Shown: positions 48,062 through 58,553, counted from the stretch's first letter. The stretch is 64,000 nt of DNA from Thiodiazotropha sp040793985 (GCA_040793985.1 JBFNJI010000051.1:28858-92857), one strand, 5' to 3'. Translations and numbers: made by a program. The notes: a model not told the origin generated them from the sequence alone.

Positions 48062-48738
48062 TGTTTTTCAGTCGAATCGAATTGCGTCGTTCCGGCTCAG
48101 AGGTAGCTCAGCTACTCAAAGCGATGTCGGCGGATGACTACCGTCACCATCAGTTTGTTTGGCAACTTTTTAAAGGCGTGAAAGAGCGGGATTTTCTCTA
48201 TAGACGTGAAGATCAAGGTAATTGGCCTCGCTTTTACACCGTCTCCAAACGTGAGCCTCACGACAGTGAAAGGTTGTGGAGCATCGAAACAAAACCCTTC
48301 GCTCCGAAACTTGTGGAAGGGATGCCGTTGGCCTTTAGTCTGCGCGTTAATCCTGTGGTGAAGCGTAGGGATGATACCGGCAAACAAAGGCGGCACGATG
48401 TGGTGATGGATTTGAAGCGAAAAAGTGGATTCAGAAAGCTTTCTCTCCATCAACGTGACCCAATGCCGAAGCTTATGCGGGACGCTGGTCTGGAGTGGCT
48501 GGCTAGCCGCTCAGAGCAATATGGTTTTACCTTCAAAAATGATCTTGTCACCGTGGATGGTTACGAGCAACACCGAAGTGTAAAGCGGGATGGGGAGAAG
48601 CCAATCCGTTTCAGTACCCTCGATTTTGGTGGCATGCTAACCGTGGCTAACATAAGTACTTTTGAGCGAACACTATTCAATGGTATTGGTCCTTCCAAAG
48701 GGATGGGGTGCGGAATGCTGATGGTGCGGCGACTGTGA
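48061..48738 (+). CDS. casE: crRNA-processing endoribonuclease Cas6e
   Basis: Cas6e (Cse3, CasE) cleaves the precursor at the base of each repeat hairpin and stays on the 3' stem. The 225-residue product has the N-terminal RAMP strand FFSRIELRR, a probable catalytic histidine in DDYRHHQFVWQLF, and the glycine-rich loop GIGPSKGMGCGMLMV near the C-terminus. ATG at 48061 overlaps the cas5e stop. Confidence 0.95.
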   Translation: MFFSRIELRRSGSEVAQLLKAMSADDYRHHQFVWQLFKGVKERDFLYRREDQGNWPRFYTVSKREPHDSERLWSIETKPFAPKLVEGMPLAFSLRVNPVVKRRDDTGKQRRHDVVMDLKRKSGFRKLSLHQRDPMPKLMRDAGLEWLASRSEQYGFTFKNDLVTVDGYEQHRSVKRDGEKPIRFSTLDFGGMLTVANISTFERTLFNGIGPSKGMGCGMLMVRRL

Positions 48739-49649
48739 TACTTCCCGATCTAAGCCCTATCCCAATCAAAGAGCGCAACTCCATCCTATTTGTAGAGCGT
48801 TGCCAAGTCGATGTTCGTGACGGCGCCTTTGTGATGATCGATAAGGATGGAGTGCGCACTCAAGTCCCTGTAGGTGGTACTGCCTGTTTGTTACTAGAGC
48901 CGGGTGTTCGTCTCTCCCATCGTGCTGCAGCGTTGGCGGCAAAAGTCGGTACGCTGCTTGTATGGGTTGGTGAGGGTGGTGTGCGGCTTTATTCAGCAGG
49001 CCAACCCGGTGGTGCTCGTTCTGACAAGTTACTTTATCAAGCTAAGCTGGCATTAGATGATAGTCTGCGCCTGAAAATAGTACGTAAAATGTACGAACTC
49101 CGTTTTGGAGAAGAGCCTCCTAGTCGTCGTAGCGTTGATCAACTTCGTGGTATTGAAGGTTCGCGAGTTAAAAAAACATATGAACTGTTGGCCAAACGTT
49201 ATGGTGTATCCTGGAAGGGGCGAAAATATGATCAAAATGAGTGGGAGAGTGCGGACATTCCCAATCGATGCCTCTCAGCTGCGACAGCTTGTCTATACGG
49301 TGTAACCGAAGCAGCAGTACTTGCGGCAGGCTACGCGCCAGCGATTGGTTTCATTCATACTGGTAAACCACTCTCCTTTGTTTATGATATTGCTGATATA
49401 CCAAAATTTGATACTGTTGTACCCGTTGCCTTCAAGATAGCAGCAAAAGGTCCGCGTAATCCAGAGCGTGAAGTACGACATGCCTGTCGAGATGTCTTTC
49501 GTGAAAGCAAACTGCTGGATCGACTAATCCCCATGATCAACAAAGTACTTGATGCAGCGGGTGAGGAGCCACCCAAACCAGCACCTGAATCGGTCCCTCC
49601 AGCTATTCCGAATAAACCGGGGCATGGTGATGCTGGTCATCGTAGTTGA
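48735..49649 (+). CDS. cas1: CRISPR integrase Cas1 (type I-E)
   Basis: Cas1 joins new spacers into the leader end of the array together with Cas2. The 304-residue product has the I-E family core: VGTLLVWVGEGGVRLYSAGQPGGARSDKLLYQAKLALDD, the metal-site Glu in QLRGIEGSRV, and the His and Asp in GFIHTGKPLSFVYDIAD. GTG at 48735 overlaps the cas6e stop by 4 bases and gives an N-terminus aligned with E. coli Cas1 (LSPIPIKER); an upstream GTG at 48708 would add nine residues. Confidence 0.95.
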   Translation: MILPDLSPIPIKERNSILFVERCQVDVRDGAFVMIDKDGVRTQVPVGGTACLLLEPGVRLSHRAAALAAKVGTLLVWVGEGGVRLYSAGQPGGARSDKLLYQAKLALDDSLRLKIVRKMYELRFGEEPPSRRSVDQLRGIEGSRVKKTYELLAKRYGVSWKGRKYDQNEWESADIPNRCLSAATACLYGVTEAAVLAAGYAPAIGFIHTGKPLSFVYDIADIPKFDTVVPVAFKIAAKGPRNPEREVRHACRDVFRESKLLDRLIPMINKVLDAAGEEPPKPAPESVPPAIPNKPGHGDAGHRS

Positions 49650-49938
49650 AAATGCACCGCCAAGACTACGTGGCAGGCTAGCTGCTTGGCTATTGGAGAT
49701 TCGGGCAGGCGTTTATGTTGGCAACTACTCAGTTAAGGTAAGAGAAATGATCTGGGGCCAAGTGGAAGCTGGAATTGACGATGGCAACGCCGTCATTGCT
49801 TGGCGTACTAACAACGATGCTGGTTTCGACTTTAAAACGCTCGGTACCAACAGAAGAATTCCCAAAGAGGTGGATGGTATGAAACTCGTCTCCTTTCTAC
49901 CGGAAATCTCCGACGAGGAGAATTTCAGTGCTCATTAA
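49624..49938 (+). CDS. cas2: CRISPR adaptation protein Cas2 (type I-E)
   Basis: Cas2 is the structural dimer at the centre of the Cas1-Cas2 integrase. The 104-residue product is clearly of the I-E kind: MLVIVVENAPPRLRGRLAAWLLEIRAGVYVG, REMIWGQVE and RRIPKEVDGMKLVSFLP. It overlaps the 3' end of cas1 by 26 bases. The CRISPR leader begins at its stop codon. Confidence 0.95.
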   Translation: MVMLVIVVENAPPRLRGRLAAWLLEIRAGVYVGNYSVKVREMIWGQVEAGIDDGNAVIAWRTNNDAGFDFKTLGTNRRIPKEVDGMKLVSFLPEISDEENFSAH

Positions 49939-50029
49939 AAATACGGAATTTTATCTGAAGATCAGGCTATTTTTTGGTGGATTTTTTTTAGTTCAATTTC
50001 TGCCATAAAATCAGAATGATACATGAAGT
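49939..50029 (+). promoter_or_regulatory. CRISPR leader
   Basis: 91 AT-rich bases between the cas2 stop and the first repeat, with T-runs and the string GCCATAAAATC about 25 bases before the first repeat, a plausible -10 region. The array is transcribed rightwards, in the same direction as cas1-cas2. New spacers are expected to be added at this side. Confidence 0.65.
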
Positions 50030-53000
50030 GTGTTCCCCGCACCTGCGGGGATGAACCGGGTCACTGTCTAACAATTCGTCCGCCAAGGCCGTGTTCCCCG
50101 CACCTGCGGGGATGAACCGTTCTGTGTAATTGTTTATAACTTCATCGCCTTTGTGTTCCCCGCACCTGCGGGGATGAACCGTTTGGCAATCATATCAGAT
50201 ACATGTTTGATATGTGTTCCCCGCACCTGCGGGGATGAACCGATCAAGATCAGGATGACGCCATGATAGAGATCGTGTTCCCCGCACCTGCGGGGATGAA
50301 CCGGTGATTGATTGAACCCCTTAATGGGGTCACCTGTGTTCCCCGCACCTGCGGGGATGAACCGTTAAGGGAGAAAAGGAATGAAAATACTATTAGGTGT
50401 TCCCCGCACCTGCGGGGATGAACCGGTGGAGATCGAGCTTTGGCCAGGACTCACTAAGTGTTCCCCGCACCTGCGGGGATGAACCGTGTCCATGATGAAG
50501 GCTGTCGGTCGGGTGGCGTGTTCCCCGCACCTGCGGGGATGAACCGGCATATGCTTTACTCTGAAATAGACCCAGAGAGTGTTCCCCGCACCTGCGGGGA
50601 TGAACCGATGATTTGAACTGTCTTGAATCATGCATAGTTGGTGTTCCCCGCACCTGCGGGGATGAACCGGAATTTTATAATACCTGAAAACGGAGAAATA
50701 ATAGTGTTCCCCGCACCTGCGGGGATGAACCGACAGAAAGGCATGGCTATGCATGGTTGATTTTCGTGTTCCCCGCACCTGCGGGGATGAACCGACGCTT
50801 AGCAAACTTAGCTGCTTTGTCTTCAGGTGTTCCCCGCACCTGCGGGGATGAACCGCCAGCCTGGTCTGCCAAGGATATTCTGCGGGGGTGTTCCCCGCAC
50901 CTGCGGGGATGAACCGATCGTAGGAATGGATTGGCCGCATTTCCGCGAGTGTTCCCCGCACCTGCGGGGATGAACCGTCGGTTGAGCACACTGGTGAGGT
51001 TGAGACTGGGTGTTCCCCGCACCTGCGGGGATGAACCGGTACGTGCCAACCTGGGATTGCTATATCCCATGTGTTCCCCGCACCTGCGGGGATGAACCGT
51101 AAAATTTAAATAGTGAAGCATAGCCTCAAATGGTGTTCCCCGCACCTGCGGGGATGAACCGGTTGATGTAGATATTAAATGAGGTTGTAAAATGTGTTCC
51201 CCGCACCTGCGGGGATGAACCGTTATTTTAGAGCTATGCGTCTTGGGTGGTCTGGTGTTCCCCGCACCTGCGGGGATGAACCGGCTTGAGTAGTTCGCGT
51301 AAATCGCCAACGGTGGTGTTCCCCGCACCTGCGGGGATGAACCGGGAAAACCCGGACTTGATTGGAATGAGGTAGCGTGTTCCCCGCACCTGCGGGGATG
51401 AACCGAGGCATTCGAGAAGCTCCACAAGGAGTGCCAGGTGTTCCCCGCACCTGCGGGGATGAACCGTTGTACGACTGACGCAACCGGCACCTATGCGGGT
51501 GTTCCCCGCACCTGCGGGGATGAACCGACCTTATTAGGGGTCAGGCCGTCATAAATCAGGTGTTCCCCGCACCTGCGGGGATGAACCGATCGAGAGGGCG
51601 AAAAGAAATGGATATGCAGTGTGTTCCCCGCACCTGCGGGGATGAACCGTATTGGATAACTTCACAACGCATTTCTGCCTTGTGTTCCCCGCACCTGCGG
51701 GGATGAACCAGGCGTCATTTCATCTCTGCCGCGTGCTGGAGAGTGTTCCCCGCACCTGCGGGGATGAACCGACCATGGTTGCATTCTGGGCAGTGCATCA
51801 GAAGTGTTCCCCGCACCTGCGGGGATGAACCGTGCTCCCCATGCTTGAGTCAGGAGATACGGCTGTGTTCCCCGCACCTGCGGGGATGAACCGCGTTGGA
51901 TCGTGCTGGATTATCAATTGATGATGTGTTCCCCGCACCTGCGGGGATGAACCGGCATATGAGCAGGGCACAACTACGCCGAAAAGGTGTTCCCCGCACC
52001 TGCGGGGATGAACCGGCCGAGTGGGTAATGCTGATCAGGGAAAAGGGGTGTTCCCCGCACCTGCGGGGATGAACCGTGCCACCTTTGAGCCTGGCTCCAC
52101 CACTTCGGGTGTTCCCCGCACCTGCGGGGATGAACCGTAAGGTGGAGCTGGTCGCTCGCGTGATGGCAGGTGTTCCCCGCACCTGCGGGGATGAACCGTG
52201 TTGCTAATAGACGCTGCACACCAAAACAAAGTGTTCCCCGCACCTGCGGGGATGAACCGCACCAGCAGCACGACCAAGGCGGAAGCCATGAGTGTTCCCC
52301 GCACCTGCGGGGATGAACCGCAATACGACAACCTCAACACGAAAAGGATCAAGTGTTCCCCGCACCTGCGGGGATGAACCGCATCTTATTTGGCCGAAAG
52401 GCGCCACTCCGGAGTGTTCCCCGCACCTGCGGGGATGAACCGGTAGATCGAGGCGGGCTGAGTACCGCATACCAGTGTTCCCCGCACCTGCGGGGATGAA
52501 CCGTCAGTAACTACCTTGATGCTGGCTGGCGTTGTGTGTTCCCCGCACCTGCGGGGATGAACCGACATTGACCGGGACCGCCTTGATGTCGTAGGTGTGT
52601 TCCCCGCACCTGCGGGGATGAACCGGTCGAACGGTCAGCCGTGGCCTCAGCAGGTGCGTGTTCCCCGCACCTGCGGGGATGAACCGGGGAGCATGCAGGG
52701 TATGTTGTATTGCTTGGTGGTGTTCCCCGCACCTGCGGGGATGAACCGTAATGATGTGGTGGTTCATCCTCGCCGCATCTGTGTTCCCCGCACCTGCGGG
52801 GATGAACCGCACCCTTGACGGCCTGCTGAATGGCCCAGCGTTCGTGTTCCCCGAACCTGCGGGGATGAACCGCGCAGTATTCGAAACGGTCAAATCATTA
52901 GCGCGTGTTCCCCGCACCTGCGGGGATGAACCGACAAACGGTTCCTTTGCCATAACGGAATGGGTGTGTTCCCCGCACCTGCGGGGATGAACCGATCTAG

Positions 53001-53788
53001 AGGTCAGAGTTCAAGCATGGATAACCGTGTTCCCCGCACCTGCGGGGATGAACCGCTATTCCGGGTTGTTATCGCTGGCGCGGTGGCGTGTTCCCCGCAC
53101 CTGCGGGGATGAACCGCCCCGGACACCATCAACGGCCACCGGGATCAGGTGTTCCCCGCACCTGCGGGGATGAACCGTTACCGTTTCCGGTGTTGTGCAG
53201 TACCCATGTGTGTTCCCCGCACCTGCGGGGATGAACCGGGTGAATATAACCATCCACGCCAGCGGATTCGGTGTTCCCCGCACCTGCGGGGATGAACCGT
53301 CTGAGCGGTGTAGAAATCAGTCAGGCCACGAGTGTTCCCCGCACCTGCGGGGATGAACCGTCAGGATCTTGATTTTGATCTTGCATAAAAAAGTGTTCCC
53401 CGCACCTGCGGGGATGAACCGGTTTGCTGGCATATAGTGAATACAGAATAAATGTGTTCCCCGCACCTGCGGGGATGAACCGGGATTCTGGTGTGCAATC
53501 GTCAGGGGTTCTCGGTGTTCCCCGCACCTGCGGGGATGAACCGTGCATACCCTGGTGCTGAATGTGCCGCTGCAATGTGTTCCCCGCACCTGCGGGGATG
53601 AACCGGGTAATAAAATGGAGATACTAATCTGTAGTAAGTGTTCCCCGCACCTGCGGGGATGAACCGCACCACTTTTTCGACACGTTTCTGAGGATTGGGT
53701 GTTCCCCGCACCTGCGGGGATGAACCGTGGACTATGGAAATCCCAGATTGGCGATGTGCGTGTTCCCCGCACCTGCGGGGATGAACCG
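50030..53788 (+). CRISPR. Type I-E CRISPR array, 62 repeats and 61 spacers
   Basis: The 29-base repeat begins GTGTTCCCCGC and ends GCGGGGATGAACCG; CCCCGC/GCGGGG form the Cas6e hairpin and ATGAACCG is the 5' handle. I counted 62 repeats. Of the 61 spacers, 52 are 32 bases long, six are 33, two are 34 (after the repeats at 50641 and 52781) and one is 31 (after the repeat at 50458). Only two repeats vary visibly: the one at 51682 ends in A instead of G, and the one at 52844 has C11 changed to A in the stem. The last repeat is intact. The array's size and low decay suggest it is or recently was active. Confidence 0.98.
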
Positions 53789-53818
53789 GGAGAGCTGCGA
53801 GTCAAACCGCACTCTCCC
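53788..53818 (+). terminator. Hairpin at the distal end of the array
   Basis: GGGAGAG (53788-53794) pairs with CTCTCCC (53812-53818), with an inner GCG/CGC, directly after the last repeat. It is followed by TTGTTGG, a weak T-rich stretch, so it may end the array transcript. Confidence 0.5.
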
Positions 53819-54025
53819 TTGTTGGTATAAGAAGAATAACCGCTATCACCCATGTATATCAAGGCAGAAAACTAGGGCCTGGATATACCTGAATAACCCT
53901 TCTATCCGGCCTCAATCTGTTCAATCTACTGGATTTACAGTTGAATCCGCCCACTACAACGGCCTTTCTGGCCTTCCGGCATAGTTCAGGCGCTGTGCCG
54001 TGGAGAGAAGTGTAAAAACCCAGCG

Positions 54026-55507
54026 CTACGTAAACCAGCCGGTATCTGGTGAGGCCCGCGTTGCCGGCAGAAACTCGGGTGGTGGCGGTAATGCGCCTTT
54101 CTTCATGAGGTGAGCCAGTATCTTGTCAATGACCGCCTGCTCCTCAATACAGGCGATTACCTTAGCCTCACCTCCACACTGCGGGCAGACCGACACGTCA
54201 ATGTTGAATACCCGTTTCAGGCGCTGTGCCCAAGTCATGGCCTGGCGGCGTTGTTCGGGTGTCTTGTCCTCTCGCGATTGCGTTGGGTTGCCTTTGCCCC
54301 GCTTGGCGGGTGTTACATCGACACGGGATTTGCTGTTGGGCGCAAACACCCCGTGGAACCGGGTCAAGTTTACTCTGGGCTTAGGCACTAGCGCCGCCAA
54401 CTTGGCGATGAAATCCAGCGGCTCGAAGATGACGTGCGTGGTGCCATCGCTGTAGGGCGTTTTGAGCTGATAGCGGATATTCCCTGACGGCGTCAGTGAC
54501 AGGCGTTTCTCCGATACCGCTGGTCTAGTGATGTAGCGACAAAGTCGTTCGAGCTTTGGCCTTTCCCAGGCCTCTGCCGCGACACCAGCATGCAGGCTAA
54601 ACCCTGCCACTTTCGCCACATGGGCAAAGCGATCATCCTCTTCCCAGGCGGGGATGGTCTGCAGCGTGAACACCTTGCGCCCTTGTTGAGGGCCGATGGC
54701 AACACGGTAACTCACCGAGCAACCCAATACCTGTTGCATCGGCTCTTCTTCACCCTCCTCCAGGTTCAGGTAACTGTTTTCAGCATCACGTTCCAGGATT
54801 CCCTCTCGCTCCAAGTATCCGGCAACCCGGTGGCTGATCGTATGCACCAGCTCTATCAGTTCCTGCTGTTCCGGCCCATTGGTACGCTGAAACCGTGTTC
54901 GACCGTGTTTGGTTTCCGTGTAAACCCCATCCAGGAACAGCATGTGAAAGTGAACATTGAGATTCAGTGCACTGCCGAATCGCTGAATCAGGGTCACCGC
55001 GCCGGTCTGTGCGGTCTTACGTGTAGATCCTGCTTTTTTGATCAGGTGTGCAGAGATGGCCCGGTAGACGATCCCCAGTACTCGGCCCATCAGTTGCGGA
55101 CGGCTGGCGAACAGGAAACGGAGCTGAAACGGAAAACTCAGCACCCACTGGCGGATCGGCTGCTCAGGCAGAACCTCATCGACCAGCAGTGCAGCGCTGT
55201 CGGCCATACGCCTAGCACCACAGCTGGGGCAGAACCCTCTTCGCTTACAACTGAACGCGACCAGGTGTTCATGATGACATTCGCTGCATTGCACCCGCAG
55301 GAAGCCATGCTCAAGGCGGCCGCATTTGAGGTAATCGGCAAATTCCTGTTGCACATGCAGGGGCAAGGGCTTGCCCTGCTCGGTCATCACATCCCTAAAT
55401 TCCGGGTAATACCGCTCGATGATTTGATAGAGCAGCGTCTGTTCCGGCCGATGACGTTGATAAGGCGGGCTGAGTGGCGATCGGTCCGTGATCGCTGCTT
55501 GAGACAT
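54026..55507 (-). CDS. IS91-family transposase
   Basis: This 493-residue HUH-type transposase should move by rolling-circle-like replication. It has an N-terminal zinc-binding domain (CSECHHEH and CKRRGFCPSCGARR, about residues 75-105), the HUH motif in LNVHFHMLFLDG and a long C-terminal domain ending in a CPQCGGEAKVIACI zinc-like motif. I chose ATG at 55507 with GGAG upstream; a TTG at 55531 would add eight residues. The frame is intact. The element's oriIS and terIS ends could not be fixed. It lies between the array's distal end and decayed genes. Confidence 0.9.
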   Translation of the reverse strand: MSQAAITDRSPLSPPYQRHRPEQTLLYQIIERYYPEFRDVMTEQGKPLPLHVQQEFADYLKCGRLEHGFLRVQCSECHHEHLVAFSCKRRGFCPSCGARRMADSAALLVDEVLPEQPIRQWVLSFPFQLRFLFASRPQLMGRVLGIVYRAISAHLIKKAGSTRKTAQTGAVTLIQRFGSALNLNVHFHMLFLDGVYTETKHGRTRFQRTNGPEQQELIELVHTISHRVAGYLEREGILERDAENSYLNLEEGEEEPMQQVLGCSVSYRVAIGPQQGRKVFTLQTIPAWEEDDRFAHVAKVAGFSLHAGVAAEAWERPKLERLCRYITRPAVSEKRLSLTPSGNIRYQLKTPYSDGTTHVIFEPLDFIAKLAALVPKPRVNLTRFHGVFAPNSKSRVDVTPAKRGKGNPTQSREDKTPEQRRQAMTWAQRLKRVFNIDVSVCPQCGGEAKVIACIEEQAVIDKILAHLMKKGALPPPPEFLPATRASPDTGWFT

Positions 55508-55541
55508 AGCGCACTCCATTCCATGGAGCAAAGGTAAAGTT

Positions 55542-55654
55542 CTTAGCGATGATTTGGATGCTGGTAAAAATAGTAAGATAGCATCAGAAACTGTAGCTAC
55601 TGAAATATCCCCACTAAATCCTAATACTCGTTTTTACATCTCCCCTGAAGGCGA
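55542..55654 (+). pseudogene. Short gene fragment at the IS91 flank
   Basis: An open frame begins near the right side of the transposase gene and reads SDDLDAGKNSKIA, then NPNTRFYISPEGEWIAAM, stopping at about 55701. It resembles the interior of a real protein cut off by the insertion, but I do not recognise it. It runs into the helicase remnant in another frame. Confidence 0.3.
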
Positions 55655-56657
55655 GTGGATCGCAGCTATGTCCGCGAGGAGTTTGAACAGGTTGTTCTAG
55701 CTCAGGGCTTGACCACCCGCGATTCCTATCGGGAAGCGCCGCGCAAGGGGCGCGGAAAAATGCTGTCGCGCAAAAAGCGGGATGCGCTGTGGGAGATTTT
55801 CGAGAACTATCGGCTCCAATTAAGTGCGAAGGGACTTAAGGAACCAGACGACGCCTATCGTGATGCATGCACTCTCTTAGCCAAGGAAGACGCTCCGCCC
55901 TACGCCCATGCAGTAATCGATGAAACACAAGATTTCGGGCCGCAGGCCCTGAGGCTGATACGGGCCCTGGTGCCCCAGGGGGCGAATGACCTGCTCTTCG
56001 TTGGAGATGGGCATCAACGCATCTACGTCAAGAACCGAGCAACCATGAGTAGTTGTGGTATCGACATCCGGGGTCGTTCAAGAAAACTCTATCTCAATTA
56101 CCGCACGACCGAGGAAATTCGGCTTGAAGCAGTTTCGCTGCTTGAAGGTGTAGAAGTTGATGATCTCGATGGTGGCAGTGATGAGATTGTTCGCTATAAG
56201 TCGCTGCTTCACGGACCCAAGCCGGACCGTATACAAGGGGCTTCAATGGAAGAGGTGCACGAGGGATTAGAAGGCTTTATTCGTCAGGCACTAGAAGAGA
56301 AGTATACAAGGGGCTTCAATGGAAGAGGTGCACGAGGGATTAGAAGGCTTTATTCGTCAGGCACTAGAAGAGAATCAAGATATCAAAATAGGCGTTATGG
56401 CGAATACAACCCGGTTGCGTGACCAACTGGCGAAGCACACCCGCGAAGCTGGTTACAAAATGGCAACGGTCAATCATCGGGAGCGACTTAGCCGAAAGGA
56501 TGCGCAGATATTCGCAATGACGTTGCATCGGGCCAAAGGGCTCGAGTTTGATGCAGTGGCAATCGTGGTGAATAAAGAGATGAATGAGAATATGAGGAGG
56601 CTCGTTTACGTTGGTCTGACACGGGCCAAACGCGCTGCGAAATTGTATCTCCCCTAA
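55653..56657 (+). pseudogene. UvrD/Rep-like helicase remnant, truncated and frameshifted
   Basis: This is the C-terminal part of a superfamily 1 helicase. It has AVIDETQDFGPQALRLIRAL (motif II, with D-E-T-Q) and DLLFVGDGHQRIY (motif III). After a frame change, TLHRAKGLEFDAVAIV (motif V) and RRLVYVGLTRAKRAAKL (motif VI) follow. The N-terminal Walker A region is missing. A 73-bp tandem duplication (56229-56301 repeated at 56302-56374) shifts the frame, so motifs II-III and V-VI are no longer joined. The gene is dead as it stands. Confidence 0.85.
56229..56374 (+). repeat. 73-bp perfect tandem duplication inside the helicase remnant
   Basis: Two adjacent copies, both beginning GTATACAAGGGGCTTC and ending CACTAGAAGAGAA, at 56229-56301 and 56302-56374. 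As 73 is not a multiple of three, the duplication breaks the frame. The copies look identical, so the event is recent. Confidence 0.9.
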
Positions 56658-56863
56658 TTGTAAGAGCCATAAATCATTCTGGCATGTGTGAAGCTCTAAA
56701 TCGACAGGTAGGTCACCTGCATTTCCTCAAGTGACGGCTGAATATGGGTTCTCAGGGGGGGCTCAGGATGTAGCATCATAAGACTGCACATGGTGCTGTG
56801 GATCTGCTAAGCTAAAGTTTCAGGAAAATAATACCATTTATCTGAAAATAATTAGCTTTAAAA

Positions 56864-57475
56864 ATGCTGCAAAGTATTGAAAATAAAGTTATTTCAAGAA
56901 TATATGGCCGTGGTAGGGGTTGGGCATTTACCAAGACGGACTTTGTTGCCGAATTTGGTGAGGTCAATATCCACCGGGCACTCTCCAGCCTGACAAAGGC
57001 TGGCAAGATTCGCCGTGTCTGTCGCGGGGTCTATGACTATCCTCGCTATAGCGAGCTACTGGATCGTCAACTGAGCCCGGATCTCGACCAGGTGGCTCAT
57101 GCACTGGCTCGCAAATTTAACTGGCGTATTCAGCCATCCAGCGATGCAGCTCTCAACTTGCTCGGCCTCTCCACCCAGGTTCCGGGGCGTTGGATTTATC
57201 TCTCCGACGGTCCAGGTCGTGAGTACGAAATAGGTAGTCACTCCCTGGTGTTTAAGAAATCCGCCTTGAAGGATGTAGGCTTCAAATATAGGGAGAGCGG
57301 TCTGGTGGTGCAGGCCCTGAAAGCGCTGGGTCGGGAACATGTGGACCAGAAGGTAATTGAGCGTATCCGCCAGAAACTTGAGTCGAAAGTGTGTGACCGT
57401 ATCATAAAGGATACCCGCTCGGTCACCGGCTGGATCTATGAAGCCATCAAACGGATCTGCAAGGAGGCTGGTTGA
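56864..57475 (+). CDS. AbiEi-like antitoxin (DUF6088 type)
   Basis: A 203-residue protein with a winged-helix start (GWAFTKTDFVAEFGEVNIHRALSSLTKAGKIRRVCRGVYDYP) and a C-terminal domain beginning at QLSPDLDQVAHALARKFNWRIQPSSDAALNLLGLSTQ, as in the DUF6088/AbiEi antitoxins of type IV toxin-antitoxin modules. Such proteins repress their own operon. AAGGAGG for the next gene lies in its last codons, and its TGA overlaps the toxin ATG. Confidence 0.85.
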   Translation: MLQSIENKVISRIYGRGRGWAFTKTDFVAEFGEVNIHRALSSLTKAGKIRRVCRGVYDYPRYSELLDRQLSPDLDQVAHALARKFNWRIQPSSDAALNLLGLSTQVPGRWIYLSDGPGREYEIGSHSLVFKKSALKDVGFKYRESGLVVQALKALGREHVDQKVIERIRQKLESKVCDRIIKDTRSVTGWIYEAIKRICKEAG

Positions 57476-58455
57476 TGGATAGGGTCGCTCGTCTTCCTGC
57501 GCAGCAGCGTAGTGAGCTGTTTTCGGAGACGGCGACGCAGAAGGGTACCACGCCAGCCGTTGTCGAAAAGGACTTTTGGGTTACCTGGGTATTGGGTCGT
57601 CTTTTCAGGGAGCCGGAACTCGCGCGGCTGCTGATGTTCAAGGGTGGCACTAGCCTATCAAAGGTATATAACCTGATTGAACGTTTCTCGGAGGATATTG
57701 ACCTGGTCCTCGACTGGCGTGTTTTGGGCGGGGATGATCCCTTGGCAGAACGCTCTAAAACGAAACAGTCTCAGCTAAATACGGCGATCAACGAGCAGGC
57801 ACAAAAGTACATTGGCGGGGAACTGTTGAGAATGGTCGAATCTGCACTCGACGGCGTGTGTGGCTGTCGTGTAGATGATGATCCATTCGTGATTGATATC
57901 AACTACCCTGCGGCCTTTCCAGATGATTACCTCAGGTCTGAAGTGCGCCTGGAAATCGGCCCACTGGCGTCATGGCTGCCTTATGAAGATCGCAGTATCA
58001 GCTGCTATGCAGCAGAGGCCTTTCCCAATGTGTTTGGGCAAACTGAATGTGCGGTCAAAGTCATCAAGGCGGAACGTACTTTTTGGGAGAAAGCTACTAT
58101 CCTGCACCATGAGGCCCATCGCCCCGAGGGAAATGCACAGCCACCTCGCTATTCGCGCCACTACTACGACCTGGCCAAGATGGCTCAGTCACCTTTCAAG
58201 GATCAGGCTTTGGCCGACCTGGGATTGTTGGCCAGCGTAGTGGCCTTTAAACAGAGATTCTACCCTCGAGGTTGGGCCAGATACGATCAGGCAAGGCCTG
58301 GTACCTTGTTGATAGTGCCAGAGGGTCATGTGTTGTCCTCGGTCAGGTCAGATTACCGAGCAATGGAAAGCATGATCTTTGGAGAGCTGCTGGAGTTCGA
58401 TGAGATTGTAGAGGTGCTCCAGGCCCTTCAAGATGAAATAAATAGGCTGTCCTGA
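57475..58455 (+). CDS. AbiEii/AbiGii-family nucleotidyltransferase toxin
   Basis: A 326-residue nucleotidyltransferase. The family motifs are VVEKDFWVTWVLGRLF, then FKGGTSLSKVYNLIERFSEDIDLVL, which holds the GG(T)S motif and the catalytic D-I-D, and the later KAERTFWEKATILHHE. AbiEii-type toxins transfer nucleotides and arrest growth in phage-infected cells. It is coupled to the antitoxin by a one-base overlap (TGATG), with AAGGAGG upstream. The pair next to CRISPR-Cas suggests a defence island. Confidence 0.9.
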   Translation: MDRVARLPAQQRSELFSETATQKGTTPAVVEKDFWVTWVLGRLFREPELARLLMFKGGTSLSKVYNLIERFSEDIDLVLDWRVLGGDDPLAERSKTKQSQLNTAINEQAQKYIGGELLRMVESALDGVCGCRVDDDPFVIDINYPAAFPDDYLRSEVRLEIGPLASWLPYEDRSISCYAAEAFPNVFGQTECAVKVIKAERTFWEKATILHHEAHRPEGNAQPPRYSRHYYDLAKMAQSPFKDQALADLGLLASVVAFKQRFYPRGWARYDQARPGTLLIVPEGHVLSSVRSDYRAMESMIFGELLEFDEIVEVLQALQDEINRLS

Positions 58456-58553
58456 AAATTGTAGTTATATTTTTCAAGGATTTCAGTGTATGGCTTTTTT
58501 GAGGCACTACTATCTATCACAACAAGTAAGATTATTCATCTCAAGTTAGATAA

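Noticed and set aside
50365..53862. Many minus-strand open frames in the CRISPR array with repeated RFIPAGAGNT, VHPRRCGEH and GSSPQVRGT phrases
   Set aside because: These are translations of the repeat in three frames, a well-known artefact; no ribosome binding sites and the array explains them fully.
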